Of a DNA stretch of 64,000 nt, positions 42,270 to 54,949 are shown piece after piece. This stretch comes from Hemileia vastatrix (Eukaryota; Basidiomycota; Pucciniomycetes; Pucciniales; Zaghouaniaceae): positions 925,001-989,000 of the forward strand of contig JASXTE010000008.1 of the NCBI GenBank assembly GCA_030280995.1. The letters run 5' to 3'. The notes beneath the pieces were generated by a model. That model did not search any database and was not told the DNA's origin. It saw nothing but the letters and a program-made list of their open reading frames with translations. Numbering within the stretch: the first letter of the stretch is position 1; every line of letters starts with the position of its first letter. A program made the translations under genes and the position numbers.

Positions 42270-43195
42270 ACCAATATTTGAACATATTGTTAATATAATA
42301 TGTTTTATTATTATTATTATTAGTAGTATTAAAATTCTAATTTAAGTTTAATATAACTATTTACAGGTTGCTTTAAGTCTGATAGTAATTATAGTGTTTT
42401 CCGCACAGAAATAATAATCCTTACTTGAAATAAATATTGTCATTTAATAATCCTCATTATTGTTAGCCCTCAAGTAAATTGTTGTTGCCTCTCTTTAAAT
42501 AAATTAAAACACTTTGTTATCTTATTTGTTTTATTTCTTACAACCCTTTTATTTCCTATTTTCCTTTCCTCATCTTTTCCTGTCCCCTTTCTTTCCTTCT
42601 TCTAGACAACTGACTGACAATTACTATCTTTTATTGCTTTAGTATTTACATTTATGTAATTCAAATCCATTAATTATAATAACAATTTAAATTTTACCTC
42701 TTTATATTGAGTAAATATTTGAGAAGATAAGGAAATATGTACTCAAGTTTGAATTTGTTACTGCCATTGGACCGCCGTGAAAAAACCTTCTAGACTTGAA
42801 ATACCCCTTGACTATTACACTCAACTCTAACATATTTTTTAAATATATACAATATGTTGTTTATTATTTTTATTAGTTTTACAATTCTAATTAAAATATT
42901 CAATAATAATACTAAGGTTGCAGTAAGTTTATTAATAATAAGAATTAGTTGCTGTGCATTGAAATATAACTTATAAAAATAAATATATTAAATATCAATA
43001 TAACCTCCCGTTGTGTCATTCTTCAGAAATTGTTGTTGCATTCCTTTTAAATAACTTAACTTTTTTATTACTATTATTAAATTCATTTCTTATTACTTTT
43101 TTAAACCCTTTTCTTTATTTTCCCTTTTCTTCCTCCCCATTTTTTCCCTCTACTTCTCTTTCTTCTAGATGACAGGCTTACAATGATATATACAG
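42270..43195 (+). repeat. Two-copy tail repeat next to the TGTCAGCC LTR
   Basis: Two diverged units (about 42290-42640 and 42850-43195) each run from an ATTATTATTAG-like start through AATTGTTGTTGC and a CCCTTTTCTTTATTTTCC-like pyrimidine stretch to TTTCTTCTAGA. One more copy lies inverted at about 25985-26290. No coding sequence. It may be the untranslated leader of the LTR element. Confidence 0.65.
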
Positions 43196-45180
43196 TGCTC
43201 TGAACACTATGTCTCAAGTATATGGTGTATTTCATGTAATAAATTTTTGCCCTCCATCTTACTCACAACAATCTTGAAATGTTGCGTTCTAATGCCTTGG
43301 TTAACTCTGCAGATAGGCCAATATTTTTTTCCTCTATAGCACTTGCTAATCCACAGTTCCACACCCTCATTAAGGATGATATTCCTTTTGAAGGACACAA
43401 AACTTTTGACACTATGCAGAAGCCAGAGTTAAAAAAACATTGGGATGATTTTGCAATTGATTTGGTTTACATGATTAATGATTAAATATTCTAAAACCTT
43501 ACATATGCTACCAAAATACAAGTGAATTCAGTAAAATATAGTATGTGGGTTGAATTATTTTTAAATAATTCCATAATTCCATCATGTAATGTAGCCCTTC
43601 AAAAATTGGAAATGAAATTATATGTGCAAACCTGTTAAAAGTCTTTCTGTTTTCCCTCTGTAGCCCTTTTTTTGCCCCCAGGGGTGCCCAACTCAGCTAC
43701 CCTGGTTACTTAGAAGGGCCTTTAAAGTTAACTTCAAGTATGTCTTTGTGTTCCAATTTTCCACAAATTGCTCCTTGTGGGTTATACTCAGCCATTTTTC
43801 TCATGCTTTATATCATGAGCTTTATTGCTCTCTCATGACTCTAGCCCAATACCCCATGCTTCTGTAGGATGCTCCCAATATTCCTCATTTGCAATAATAA
43901 CCTCCTCTTGCACCCTTTTGCTTTCAGGGTGTGTGCCAGAAAATATGCTGCATCTTTTCAACACGTGATCTAGTGTATTTCTCCCCTGCAGCCTTGGGTT
44001 AAATGAATCAAATCACCACAGGAAATCAGGGGGTGAACTTCTAGCAGCTCCCTCTCTTTGAAACTTTTTGGTAGAGGTTGGGAAAACATTGGGGAAATGT
44101 TGTGAAAGTGTTAGGAAACTGTTTTTAAATTATATGAAAAAATTTTGAAAAAAAAGTTGGCCCTGAATTGAGCCTCAATTTATCTCTTCTTGAGCAGAGC
44201 TTTGGATTCAAGTTGAGAATCATTTGGTCCAAATTTGAGCAATGGTTGAGCCACAACACTTAACATACCATAATATTCAATTTTATATCTAGATACATTG
44301 AATGTTAGGAGGTCAGGTTTGATATTAGTAGGAATGTATTAATTGACATATAGTATACTAGTTCTGGAATATTATTTCAATTATCATTTTTATTTCCACA
44401 AATATATAAAAAAATTACTATTTAAGTCCTTTCTAAAAATTTTATTAATAAAAATGTAGCTCTGTAAAAATATTTACACATAATTTTAAATTTTCTAGAC
44501 AAAAATTGATATTGAGCCCTTATCTATAAAAATTTCTCATTGTTCTTTGGAATAAAAAAATTTAAGAGAATTTTCAAAAAATTTAATGTAGGAGAAAAAT
44601 ATATATATATATTTTTATAAGGGGAAAAAATAGTAATGTATTTTTTTTTACATTTGCACTATTAAAGAAACTATTTTTATTATATTGGCACAAAACGTAG
44701 GCTCTAAAATAGTGCACTTCTTTCAGTTATCTATATGTAATTAGTTATTATTAAAATGTGAGTCAACATTAATGATTAACATACATGAGAAATTCAATTG
44801 TGAATATTTATCTAATATTATATATATTCTCTATTTTCATCTCTTTTAAAACTTTTCTCTCATCCTCACTTTCTTTAAGCTACCACCATCACCATGAAAT
44901 ACATTTAATTAAAGTGTCAAATAAAAGATGCATTGGACAATTCTCTTTAAATTTTAAACCTATTTTTCCAAGAGAAAGATCAGTATTTAATGAAGTATCC
45001 ACTTCAGTAATTATGCAATGAAAAAAATCTTTAGTTCATGTTTTTAAGTTATTTAAAGAAGGAGAAGCTACACCTATTGGTGATTTTTCTAACAAACAGA
45101 GCTTCCAAATTGGACAACTACTTGGAGAAATTGGATCTGGATATCAAATCTGTCTTCTTCAACAATGAAGATATTTGATG
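43196..45180. other. Region without a recognisable gene
   Basis: Short plus-strand frames at 43279-43485 (68 codons, SNALVNSADRPIFF) and 44785-45021 do not match anything I know. The second continues after a stop as a polar frame to about 45168 (GDFSNKQSFQIGQLLGEIG) and could be a gene relic. A copy of a dispersed palindromic motif is at 44011-44066. The rest is A/T-rich. Confidence 0.4.
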
Positions 45181-45208
45181 TCATCAAATTGTTTTTTTGG
45201 AAAAAGTT

Positions 45209-45717
45209 TCCAGCACAAGTTTAGCCAAACTTGTGCTGGACACATTTATGAGAAACACCTCACTTCTCTTAAAAAAACATACACCTAACCAGCTTCATAT
45301 AGCAAAAGTGTCCAGCACAAGTTTGGATGAACTTGTGCTGGACAATTTTACCAAAAAACAATTTGATGCCATAATTTATGTTCATTATATGGCCTATTTT
45401 TTTGGGTCTCCTTGCAATTTTTATTCACTGGTTTTTTCCAAAGTGTCCAGCACAATTTTTGCCAAACTTGTTCCAGACAGTTTTCCAATATGAATTTGGT
45501 AAGGTGCATTTTTATTTAAGAGAAATGAGATGTTCCTCATAAATTTGTCCGGCACAAATTTGGCCTAACTTGAGCTGGACACTTTGAACAAGACCAGTGA
45601 CTAAAAATTGCAAGTACAACCCAAAAGAATAGCCCATATAATGAAGATAATTGATGGCATCAAAATTTTGTTTGGTAAAAGTTTCCAGCACAAGTTCAGC
45701 CAAACTTGTTCTGGACA
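45209..45717. repeat. Array of five 32-36-bp palindromes
   Basis: Units at 45209-45240, 45309-45344, 45444-45479, 45546-45581 and 45683-45717. The best unit has arms TGTCCAGCACAAGTT and AACTTGTGCTGGACA around a 6-base loop. The stretch 45309-45479 is itself repeated in inverse orientation as 45546-45720, so palindromes are nested in a larger inverted repeat. Open frames here only translate the palindromes. Confidence 0.88.
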
Positions 45718-46350
45718 CTTTTACCAAAAAGCATTTCTTTATTAATTTCCATAACAACCTTTCAAGTTATACACTTTAAGGACTATTTTTATTTTTATTT
45801 AAATTTAAATATTTTTTTAATTGAATAACTGAAGATTTTATTTTCAATAGCCTGTAGGTCTTATATTTTAGGTAAAATAAATAAATTATACAAAATTTAG
45901 TTTTACAAAGACTTAATAGATTTGAAGTGAAAAGTGACTATATTCTTTTTAAAATTTGAAAATATGAATGGCATTAGTTATTTCAATCTCTATAGTTATT
46001 AATATTTGTGATTGAAAAATTTGCTTAATTTATCTATTGTTGCAATTATGTAGTAAAAGTTATCATTATTGTAAATTAAATTTACTTTCATAATTTTATG
46101 GTTTATCTTTTGAATGCAAATTAATGCTTAGGTATGTAAAGGAATAATTTTCATCCTCTAAATTGATAATCATATTGGATATTCAAAAGCTTATGTTGGA
46201 TCAATATGTGCTCAATGTGTGCTCAATGAAAGATAAAAATATGGTTATAGTTGATCAACTTATGCATAACTTGAGATCAATTAAGGTTCATTTTTGGACC
46301 AATCTGAAAATAAGTTTAAATCAAACTCTAATTTAATTATGTCTATAAAG

Positions 46351-46434
46351 TATTCATAAACCTGCAATAATGAAGGGACACTCTCAAGTTCAGGAGAGGG
46401 GATTGCTAGCAGTTCACCCCTAGATTTCCCATTG
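46351..46434 (-). repeat. Dispersed motif with core palindrome GCTAGC
   Basis: On the minus strand it contains AGGGGTGAACTGCTAGCAA, then CCCCTCTC and GAGTGTCCCTTCATTAT. It is very similar to element D at 20671-20756. Confidence 0.65.
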
Positions 46435-46848
46435 TAGACAAGAAAGAGATCTATAATACTAAGCTATAGACAAAATTCTCATATGGGTAGGTTCTCCTTC
46501 CTAAATATAAATTTAAAAATAAGTGCCTGCCACTCTAATATTTAAAGACAGTGAAAGCATTTATTATAAGTCTGGTTATTTATTGTGGGTGTGAAGGTGG
46601 AAGTAGAATGATGGTTAATAATAATAAAGGGGATAAAAGATAAATATATTTTAATATAAGCAATAAAACTTTCGGATAGATCTATTCTCAGTAAGCACTA
46701 GTATTCTCAGTCACTCCCTCTTGAAGCACTCTATCTAATACTATCCTTACTGTAGCAATAAAATAACTCTACATCGCTACTTCTGATATGCACACCCAAT
46801 ATGTAAAAATATATATATATATCTTTTTATATATTGATTACTAGCTTA

Positions 46849-47095
<247 letters not shown>

Positions 47096-47205
47096 CTACT
47101 ATTTACAAGTGAGTACTTAAATACATTTGTATGTTCAGCGCCCCTATCCTGTGTTTCCTTGCCCGACAGGTTTTTCTACACAAGTTCAGCGCTAATACAA
47201 GTATA

Positions 47206-47644
47206 TCAAACAGTATCTAAATATCTCAAAGATCTAAGTACATTTATTAGCATGTTTTTTGGCTCCAATAGCACCTTAAATCTACACTTCTTAATATCCC
47301 TCACTAAATAATAGGTACTGAACTGCCTTTCATACCTATTGAAATGACCCATTCTGGCGACACAAGTATCCACTAATTGTGAAAACCTTTTTGCTTCAGG
47401 AAATGACTTTCCTATCTTGAGTCCTATTTTTCTTATCCTTTTCTTGAGCTCTAATTGTAAAGCCTTTTGTATTTTTAGCACTTCTACTTATTTTTCTAAC
47501 ACTTTTTCCATCTTCATGGGCGGGCACAGATTCACCCAAAAGTGTCACTGCTAACTTAAGCATAAATTTCCATGCCACCTCTATTTCCGCCTTGTAAGTA
47601 AATATCATACATCTAGTGCTGCCCATGACTTCTTGCAAGTACAT
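47206..47644 (-). pseudogene. Unrecognised minus-strand gene relic
   Basis: Two overlapping frames look like one protein with a frameshift near 47490. The first has MGSTRCMIFTYKAEIEVAWK and LAVTLLGESVPAHEDG; the second has KALQLELKKRIRKIGLK and VDTCVARMGHFNRYERQ. Composition (charged helices with a conserved-looking Cys/His pair) is more protein-like than the flanks. I cannot assign a family. It could be the remains of a transposase or host exon. Confidence 0.35.
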
Positions 47645-47956
47645 ACCATATTTCCTTGGCCTTTAGCCCATTATGTACTTACCCTAACCTTTCTCTTTCC
47701 GCAGCTTAGAATTCCATAATACACAAAAAAACTGTGTGCAGAGAGTCTACCTTTTCTGCACTATCACATCCCTTTTTTGTGCTCATGTAGCCATCCTACT
47801 TGAAAACCCCTTTGTTGCACTTGCTGTGAGCTGTGAAATTGCTGTGTTACTTCAAGATGTGTACCACACTGTGGTGAAATGTTGCTATGAATTTTGATCC
47901 CTTTGAACTATAACTTCATGTCTCCAATTTCAGGTTTCATGTTGAAAAGATTCTAG

Positions 47957-48224
47957 GTCTTTTCAGCACGTGACACTGATAATGGGGTTGTCAGGAAATG
48001 GGTCAAATGGATCACAAGTCAAGTAACTTGTTTTCCATCTGACACAAGGGTGCCTGGGAGCCAGCACCAGGACATGTGCTGAAAAGACGCCATGTATTTT
48101 CAGCATGTAACTTGAGAGTGAGGCTGTAAGAATTTGGGTAAAGTAGATCACAAGTGAAGCAACTTGTGATTCATCTCACACAAGGGTGCATGTGAGCAAG
48201 TACAAGGTCACATGCTGAAAAGAC
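47957..48224. repeat. Two-unit foldback repeat
   Basis: Two direct units of 132 bp (47957-48088 and 48093-48224). Each begins with TTTTCAGCAYGT and ends with its inverse ACATGCTGAAAAGAC, and each contains an inner inverted pair around ATCACAAGT/ACTTGTGAT. So each unit can fold on itself and the two are arranged head to tail. No coding sequence. Confidence 0.75.
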
Positions 48225-48239
48225 GCAGCCTCATTTAAG

Positions 48240-49380
48240 CACATGAACTGGTACTGGCTCTCATTACATCTTCTTGTTTTTTTACTTCTTATATACATAT
48301 ATATATATATATATCTTACTCTCCCCCTCCTCTTACTTCCCTTGTTTTACTTCATGCACATCAGTTTTTCATTCTCTCTTTCTTCCCATATTTTAAATCA
48401 TCACCTAATAAAAAAAAGGAAGTAAATGTAAAAGATGGTTTGAGGTTTCCATCAATTATCTTAAAAATAAACTAATAAGAAAAGGCAAAAAATGAAAAAA
48501 ATAATCTTGGAAATTTTAAACTCCCAATTGATTATGTTGATACAACTGATCAAAATTTATTAAAAGAAAAAAATAGATAATGAAGAAAAGTAAAGAAGAA
48601 AAAGAAGAAAAAATAGAGATAATTTTAAGCAGAAAGTTAATGATTCTGTAACATTCATAAAACAAAATAATAGTGAAAATATCTACAGTAGTTAAAACTG
48701 CCATTTTTTTAAAAAAAAGAATGAAAGAATCAAAAAATCAAAAAATTAAAAATATCTAGGTGAGTCTAAATTTCCAATTAATTGCTTTGAAATTCAAGAA
48801 ATTTAAAAATTTAAAAAATGAGAATATCTAGATAAGCTATAAATGGGTATTTTTCTTTGGAGCTTATGTTTGGAAAGGGGAGTCACAGTGAATGAGTGCA
48901 GAGTTAAATATAAGACCATATTTAGATTAATAGGAGAGAGTCTCAGCTCAAGATAATGGGAGTAAAGAGTTGGAAGATTGATGAAGCAGGAAAACATGAG
49001 TGATCAGTTAGGGTGGCAGAAGTGATTGTATTCAAGAAAATGGTCCTACCCTTGTCTGGAACACCAAAATGAGGTTAAATACTGGTAAGGTCCTTTTTAC
49101 TTTTTTTCAAAATAAATTTTGAGAATAATTTTAGTAATTTTCACACTCCTTGTGGTACTACTGGAGTTACTACTGAAGCTACTCTGGGGGTATTCTGAGG
49201 GAAAAAAAACAACTTGCCTACAAGTCGTCTTATATTTTACCCTGTGATAAAAGATTAATTGATTAACAAAATAAAAATCTTGCTTACAATGTTGAGTATC
49301 TTTATTTGAGGATCTATCATTCCCATTTCCTACTGTGGTTTGATTGTCACAAAATAAATCTATAGTACCAGTGAAATTAA
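48240..49380. other. Low-complexity A/T-rich region
   Basis: TA microsatellite near 48294-48314, then A-rich DNA. No gene seen. The last few hundred bases could hold the LTR of the copia element, but I could not find its pair. Confidence 0.5.
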
Positions 49381-49389
49381 TAAAATCAA

Positions 49390-52258
49390 TTAATAAATTT
49401 TTAATTTATAAAGCAATTTTAACACCAAAGAATAGAGCCATATATTTGGCTGTAGATGTGGAGGGAGCCACCATCCTCTGTTGTCTGGCACTCCAAGAAA
49501 CAGGGATACCAAGGAAGGTAACAACATAACCATGTGCAATTCTGTCATGCTCACCACCCCAACTTGAATCTGCATGGACCTTAATTTTCACATCATCATC
49601 CATTTTGGGAAAAATTTGGTGTGAGAGGTGCACAGTATTTGTAAAATAGTGGACTAGATGATGCAAAGCTCCCTAAAGCTCCCTAATTTTCTGAATTTGG
49701 ATAGCTGGAAAACCTTTCCAGATAATTGACTGCAAAGGAAATTTCTGTTCTAGTACCTTGAGTCAAGTAGCTTAGCGACCCCACTATTAATAGGAACCTT
49801 TTGGAGCTTTCTGGTGGTCTTGTTTCATCAGCCAACTTCAGTTGAACCTTTTAAGGCAAAGTTTTAATTGCCAGTGATTTATTTGGATTGTGTTCATTGA
49901 TGATTTTGTTTTTTAGAGAATGCTGTGAAACAACATAACCTTCAGGTACTTTTTCTACCTTTATACCCACTATTTGATCAACCTGTGACTGCCATCTGAC
50001 ATCAAAATACTTGCTCAGATTTTGTTGTAGTTGATGTAAAGCTTAAATGGAAGATGATGCCACAATACCCTTGTCAACATGCATCCAGACAACCAAATGA
50101 TTAGACTCTTTGTTTAAGACATATACCAAAGAGTCAAACATAGATGGCTGATAACCCAATTGCCATAGTTTTTATGAAATATACTTCCACCAGAATCTTG
50201 CAGTCTGTTTGGTCCCTTATAGAGCCTTCTTGAGTCTGTAAACCTTAATTTTTGAGTCTTTTGTGAACCCTTCTGGCTGATCCACAAATATATCCTCATC
50301 ACTTGGTGCATTCAAATACACCTACACAAAATCAAAGGAATTTATATGCTAGTTGAAGCATGCAGCTAATGTGAAAATAAGGTGCAAAGATGTAAAGGTT
50401 ATAGTTGGCCCAAATGTTTCATCAACATTTTTGCCATACTCCTGGAAAAATCTTTGGGCTAAGAAATGTGCTTTATATTTTGTAGTTAAGTCCATTTTAG
50501 CATCTTTCTTTACTGCCAATACCCAGCGCCCCCCAAGAGCTGGGGCATTAACTGGTCTGTCCACAAGTTCCCACATGTCCCTATCAGTGAAGATTTTCAA
50601 CTCTGATTCACACGCTTCTTTCCAAAGATGAGAATCCAATTGTTTTAGTGCAGGGAAAATAGATTTTTGTGAAACAGGACACAGTTCATTGCATTCATCC
50701 TGAATAGCAAAGGCCAGTCTCTCCTGCTCTTCAATCATTTCATCAATGGAAATGTCTCCAAGTGATAGGGGATTGAGAATATATTCAATATTTCCTTTTT
50801 CGACTTCATTTTGAATAGGAGGAAGAGGATAAAAGGATTTAGAAAGGTTTGGAAAAGTAGCCACTGCTGATTGTATGACTTTTTTCCTTGAAGGATTGCA
50901 AAATAACCAACCTTTTCTGCTGTCTACATACCCAGTAACAAAGCATTTTAGTCAATGGTCATCAAGCTTTTGTCTGTTTTTTTTTGGTACATGAATGTAT
51001 GCTACATCACCAAAAATTGGCACAATATCCATTGGGGATTTAAATACAAATAGAGCCTAGAAGGGATTTTTGTTCCCAGTTTCCGAGTTTGGGAGAAAAT
51101 TGTGTAAGTAAGCTGCCCATAAAAAAGCAGAACCCCAAAATTTCTTACCAAGGTGACTCTTGTACAGAACTGAGCAACCGATATTGGACACAGTCCTGTT
51201 GAAACGTTCTGCAACACCATTTTTACATGACAGGTAAGGCATTCAATGTTCAAACTTTATCCCTCATTTCTCTAATAGTTTCAGGAAGCATGTGTTTACA
51301 TATTTAGTCCCATTATCTGACTTAAAAATCTTCACTTTGAGGAGGTTTTCTTTTCCATAAATACTAGGAAAGGCACAAAACAGTTGAATACATCTTCTTT
51401 GCTTTAAATTATTTCACTTACAGAGTATGAGGTGAAAATGTCCCTGAACAATACCAGGTAGAGTGCCCCATGAGAAGTTTCTACCTCAAAGGGGCCCATC
51501 AAATCAGAAACTAAAAGTGAAAATGGCTCAAGGATCCTCTCTGTTGGTAACAAGCTTCATACATTCAGGTTTTTCAATTAATATTTTCATCTGGTAATGA
51601 TGATGGTAAACCAAGACCTTCACCTGATGAGATAAGCTTTTGGATCACTCTGAGACTTATGTGGCCAAGAGCACAGTGCCAATACATCAATGGATTTTCT
51701 TTCATTTCTGAGACTTTTTGAGTAAGATGAGGGGGCTCAAGGCTAATGGGAAGTTTGGCAACAGGAGCAGAAGAGTAGGGTAGAGTAACTTAAGTCGCAT
51801 TGCAATCTACAATGGGAGATAACTTTACATTCTATTTACGTTGATTTGTAAAGTAAGGGATAAACAACAAAGTTTTTTTTTGAGATGTAAACATTTTTAT
51901 ATGAATCAAACATAAATGAAGCACCCTTTCTAATCAATGATGAAGCAGAAACATGATTTCCTAAAGCAACAGGGCAGTAGAAAACTCTTGAAAATTTAAC
52001 ATCTTTATCATCCATGCCTTTTATCAAAATTGATCCTATTTTGGTGAGGTGTGCTGATTCTGTAGTTTTTGTAGCCACAATAAGAGGTATAGGGCTAATC
52101 AGCTCCTTAAAATCAACAAACAAAGCATGAAATCCACTTACATGTTCAGTTGCACCTGTATCAAACAGGCCAGAAGCACCATCTGAGGTCCAGGATGTTG
52201 AATGAACTGCAAGTGCAGTGGGAACGTTTTCTTCTGTGTTATGGTCATCCAATGACAA
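49390..52258 (-). pseudogene. pol: Ty1/copia pol relic: protease, integrase, RT, RNase H
   Basis: Order on the minus strand is protease, integrase, RT, RNase H, diagnostic of copia. Protease (51836-52258) has LFDTGATEHVSGFHALF. Integrase (about 51000-51650) has a YWHCALGHIS zinc motif, an SDNGTKYV box and NGVAERFNRTVSNIG. RT (about 49900-50864) has WKEACESELK and GRWVLAVKKD; the catalytic YVDD is degraded to HVDK. RNase H (49390-49780) has VSWSARQQRMVAPSTSTAKYMAL. Many stops and frame changes exist, with stops near 50349, 50315, 50950 and 51060, so it is long dead. Confidence 0.88.
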
Positions 52259-52425
52259 GTCAGTAAATTTAGCTTTGACTCATAGATTGTTATTATGTGG
52301 AGCGACAGCATGAGGAGGTGTATGTGATTGACAGGACAGATATAAGGGTCTATACCAGTCCATAGGTTGTAAAGGACCTGAAACCTGTTGTTGATTTTGA
52401 AGCTGAGAAAATAAGGGACCATATG

Positions 52426-53569
52426 CTAGCCATGGGTTAAAGTGAACATGAAAATCACAGATGCTGCTCTTGCCTTGTTTAGGGAACTGTTGTCACATTG
52501 GAGGAGGATTTCTTGGAAGAGGAAGTAAAGAACAAGATGCTTTTCAATGATTAAGATTGCCGCAATGGAAACAACCCAAGCCACAATAATTAACCCAGGC
52601 AGCATTTGTCTTGGCCACTTCCTCAATTGCTGGATCTGGCATGCCAGGATAGAACAATGGCTCTACATCAGCACTCAGAGTGATTGTCTCTGAGGAGGTC
52701 AGATTTTTCATGTTTGTAGCCTGAAAAAGATTTGTTACCAAGGTTTTGACTTCTCTAGATTTCAAGTCTGCCAGATCACTTTGAAGTGGCTGATTGATTT
52801 GATTGATCATGGAAATAGCAAGTTGTGAACCAGGTTCAATTGACACCATGAAGTAGGCTGCAAGTTGGTTGTCATTACTTCCATTATAACCTTTACAAAC
52901 TAGGGTCTCATACATGGAACAAATTTTTCCAAAGTGTGCAGTAATGTTGGTCAAAGTTTTGACAAAGACAATATTTGACAATTCAAGTAAACCATTGATG
53001 ATAGAGCCACAGGATTTGACATTATACTTGTCAGTGAGGAACAGAAAAGCCTCATATGTGGGACAGATACAAGAGATTGATTCCTTATGAATATCAGCAA
53101 TGGAGTTCAAGACAATCTCAAAAGCTAACTTGTCTATAGTAAGATCAAAAAGCACATTTGGCATTGGCCCTTTAAGACAGTCCTTGGTCAACAAGAAGGT
53201 GCCTAGGGTACATTTGAGGTTAAGATTCCAGGCATTAAAGTTAGACCCATCTTCATACAACATTACGCTGTTTTTGCTGAAGATCTGGATCTCCTTGACC
53301 ATTTTGTAGAGAGGATTGCCCTGAAGAATGCTGTTTACTAGCTCTGGTTGACCACTAGGAGGTTGAGGCCATTTGCATTGATTGCTGGGGGCTTGGGGAG
53401 GAGGGTCACATAAATTGCCTTTAGATTCAGGGAACTGGGGGATGTTGAGAAGTTGATGGTTCAGACATTGTATCAGAGGAGTTGGTGAATTTAGATGATT
53501 GGGATTGGATTGTGACCATACAGAAGAGAGTGTAAGGAAGCAGGCAAGAAATTTAAATAACAACAACAA
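52426..53569 (-). pseudogene. gag: Ty1/copia gag relic
   Basis: 341 open codons followed by a broken zinc knuckle. It contains YEDGSNFNAWNLNLKCTLG, typical of copia gag N-termini, and LTNITAHFGKICSMYE. The knuckle reads CFHCGNLNH, then a stop codon, then KASC, so C-x2-C-x4-H-x4-C is recognisable but interrupted. A Pro/Gln-rich N-terminal stretch precedes the gag fold. The start codon is uncertain. Confidence 0.82.
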
Positions 53570-53645
53570 TAATAATAATAATAAAAGGCACTAATGGTGT
53601 TAAAAGCTGAAACTGGTGTGCAAAAACTGGCTTAAATGCCCATAG

Positions 53646-53798
53646 CCTATTGTGCTGGTACCCAAATCCATGGGTAGTCAGTCTCACTGTTCCACTCTCC
53701 AGTAGGAATATGATTTATTACTAAGTTGTACTAACCTATTGTGCTGGTACCCAAATCCACGGGTAGTCAGTCTCGCTGTTCCACTCTCCAGTAGGAAT
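53646..53798. repeat. Two 64-bp direct repeats
   Basis: Units at 53646-53709 and 53735-53798 share GGTACCCAAATCCA and GGGTAGTCAGTCTC, and differ at about two positions. The 25-bp spacer is unrelated. They lie just outside the copia gag relic and could be remains of its LTR or a promoter duplication. Confidence 0.75.
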
Positions 53799-54007
53799 GA
53801 AGAACGGACGAGTGGGTCGTGGCACACTATATACAACTCTTGCTGTGTAACCTAATCTAACCTAACTTCCACTATAACAATTTGAAATGATGAATCTAAG
53901 CTAAGTTAAGGTTAAAATAAAAAAAAATAAAAAAAAATTGAAAAAATTGAAAAAACAAACAAACAAACATGAGGACTTGTTTGCAAGGAGTTAACATAAT
54001 CATATAT

Positions 54008-54656
54008 CATCCCATGGCCACATCAGCTAAGTCTCTCTTCTCAATAAAATCACCTCCCCCCTCCGTTTCACACCTAAAAACTATCCTGAAATCCCGCAAT
54101 AAAGCTCTCCTTTATTCATCTCCCAAGGGTGATACTCTTAAAAAGTTAAGGGGCATGTTTGACCCGCTAGGAATGTACAAAACCCTTATTGCTCTCCCTA
54201 GGGCGCACGCCACGGCCTTTGTTCAATGCCGCTCGGGCCACTCTCCCTTGAAACATTACTTATACCGATTCAAAGCTTCGGATTCCCCTTTCTGTCCCTC
54301 ATGTCCTTCTTCTAAAGACACCCCTGAGCACATTCTTCTTCTCTGCCTTTCTCATATGACACAACGCCGCATCCTTTTAAAGGCTGCTCAAAAACACAAT
54401 ATTTGCTTCACCACTTCTAATCTACTTTCTCCGTCTCCCATTGCCCCATTTGTTTCTAAATTTCTTGTTCCCTCTGGTAGATTTCCCAATAATGTTCCCC
54501 TCTCTCAGTAGTCACTTATGGTTGTTATTTGTCATTGCCCTATGTTTTCCCCTCCTCTGTCCGCCTAAACATGTCAATACTCTTATGTGTCCCCCTTCTT
54601 CATGCCCCTCGCCGGGTGAGATTGTAAGAAATAAAAAATAAATAAAAAAAAATAAA
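54008..54656 (+). pseudogene. 5'-truncated LINE, C-terminal part of ORF2
   Basis: The frame is open from the insertion edge to TAG at 54509-54511. It covers the region after RNase H (HPMATSAKSLFS) and a C-terminal zinc motif, C-x2-C-x8-H-x4-C (CPSC, EH, LLC). It is homologous to the minus-strand LINE at 61900-64000. The 3' end has GGGTGAGATTGTAAG followed by an A-rich tail. Perfect 15-bp target duplications (AACATAATCATATAT) at 53993-54007 and 54657-54671 show target-primed insertion of a truncated copy. Confidence 0.9.
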
Positions 54657-54718
54657 AACATAATCATATATTCGTAACATATGTACATACATCAGGAAAA
54701 ATAAAAATAAATAAATAA

Positions 54719-54720
<2 letters not shown>

Positions 54721-54768
<48 letters not shown>
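54721..54768. repeat. Homopolymer A48
   Basis: 48 consecutive A, followed at once by GAGGGGTGAATTGCATGCAA, a variant of the dispersed palindromic motif. Confidence 0.97.
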
Positions 54769-54772
<4 letters not shown>

Positions 54773-54801
54773 GGTGAATTGCATGCAAGTCCCCCTTCAA
54801 T

Positions 54802-54833
<32 letters not shown>

Positions 54834-54872
54834 TTTTTTTTTTGCTGGTGATATATGTGCACATTTTCTGTG

Positions 54873-54875
<3 letters not shown>

Positions 54876-54947
<72 letters not shown>
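54876..54947. repeat. GT/CA microsatellite (72 bp)
   Basis: Perfect GT dinucleotide run. An ATT trinucleotide run follows at 55313-55353. Confidence 0.97.

Positions 54948-54949
<2 letters not shown>

Noticed and set aside
45209..45717. CRISPR-like array
   Set aside because: Unequal spacing, inverted duplication of spacer plus repeat, and a clearly eukaryotic context.
45197..45757. Frames with repeated KVSSTSL...LVLD segments on both strands
   Set aside because: The repeated peptide is the translation of the palindromic DNA units; no independent sign of coding.
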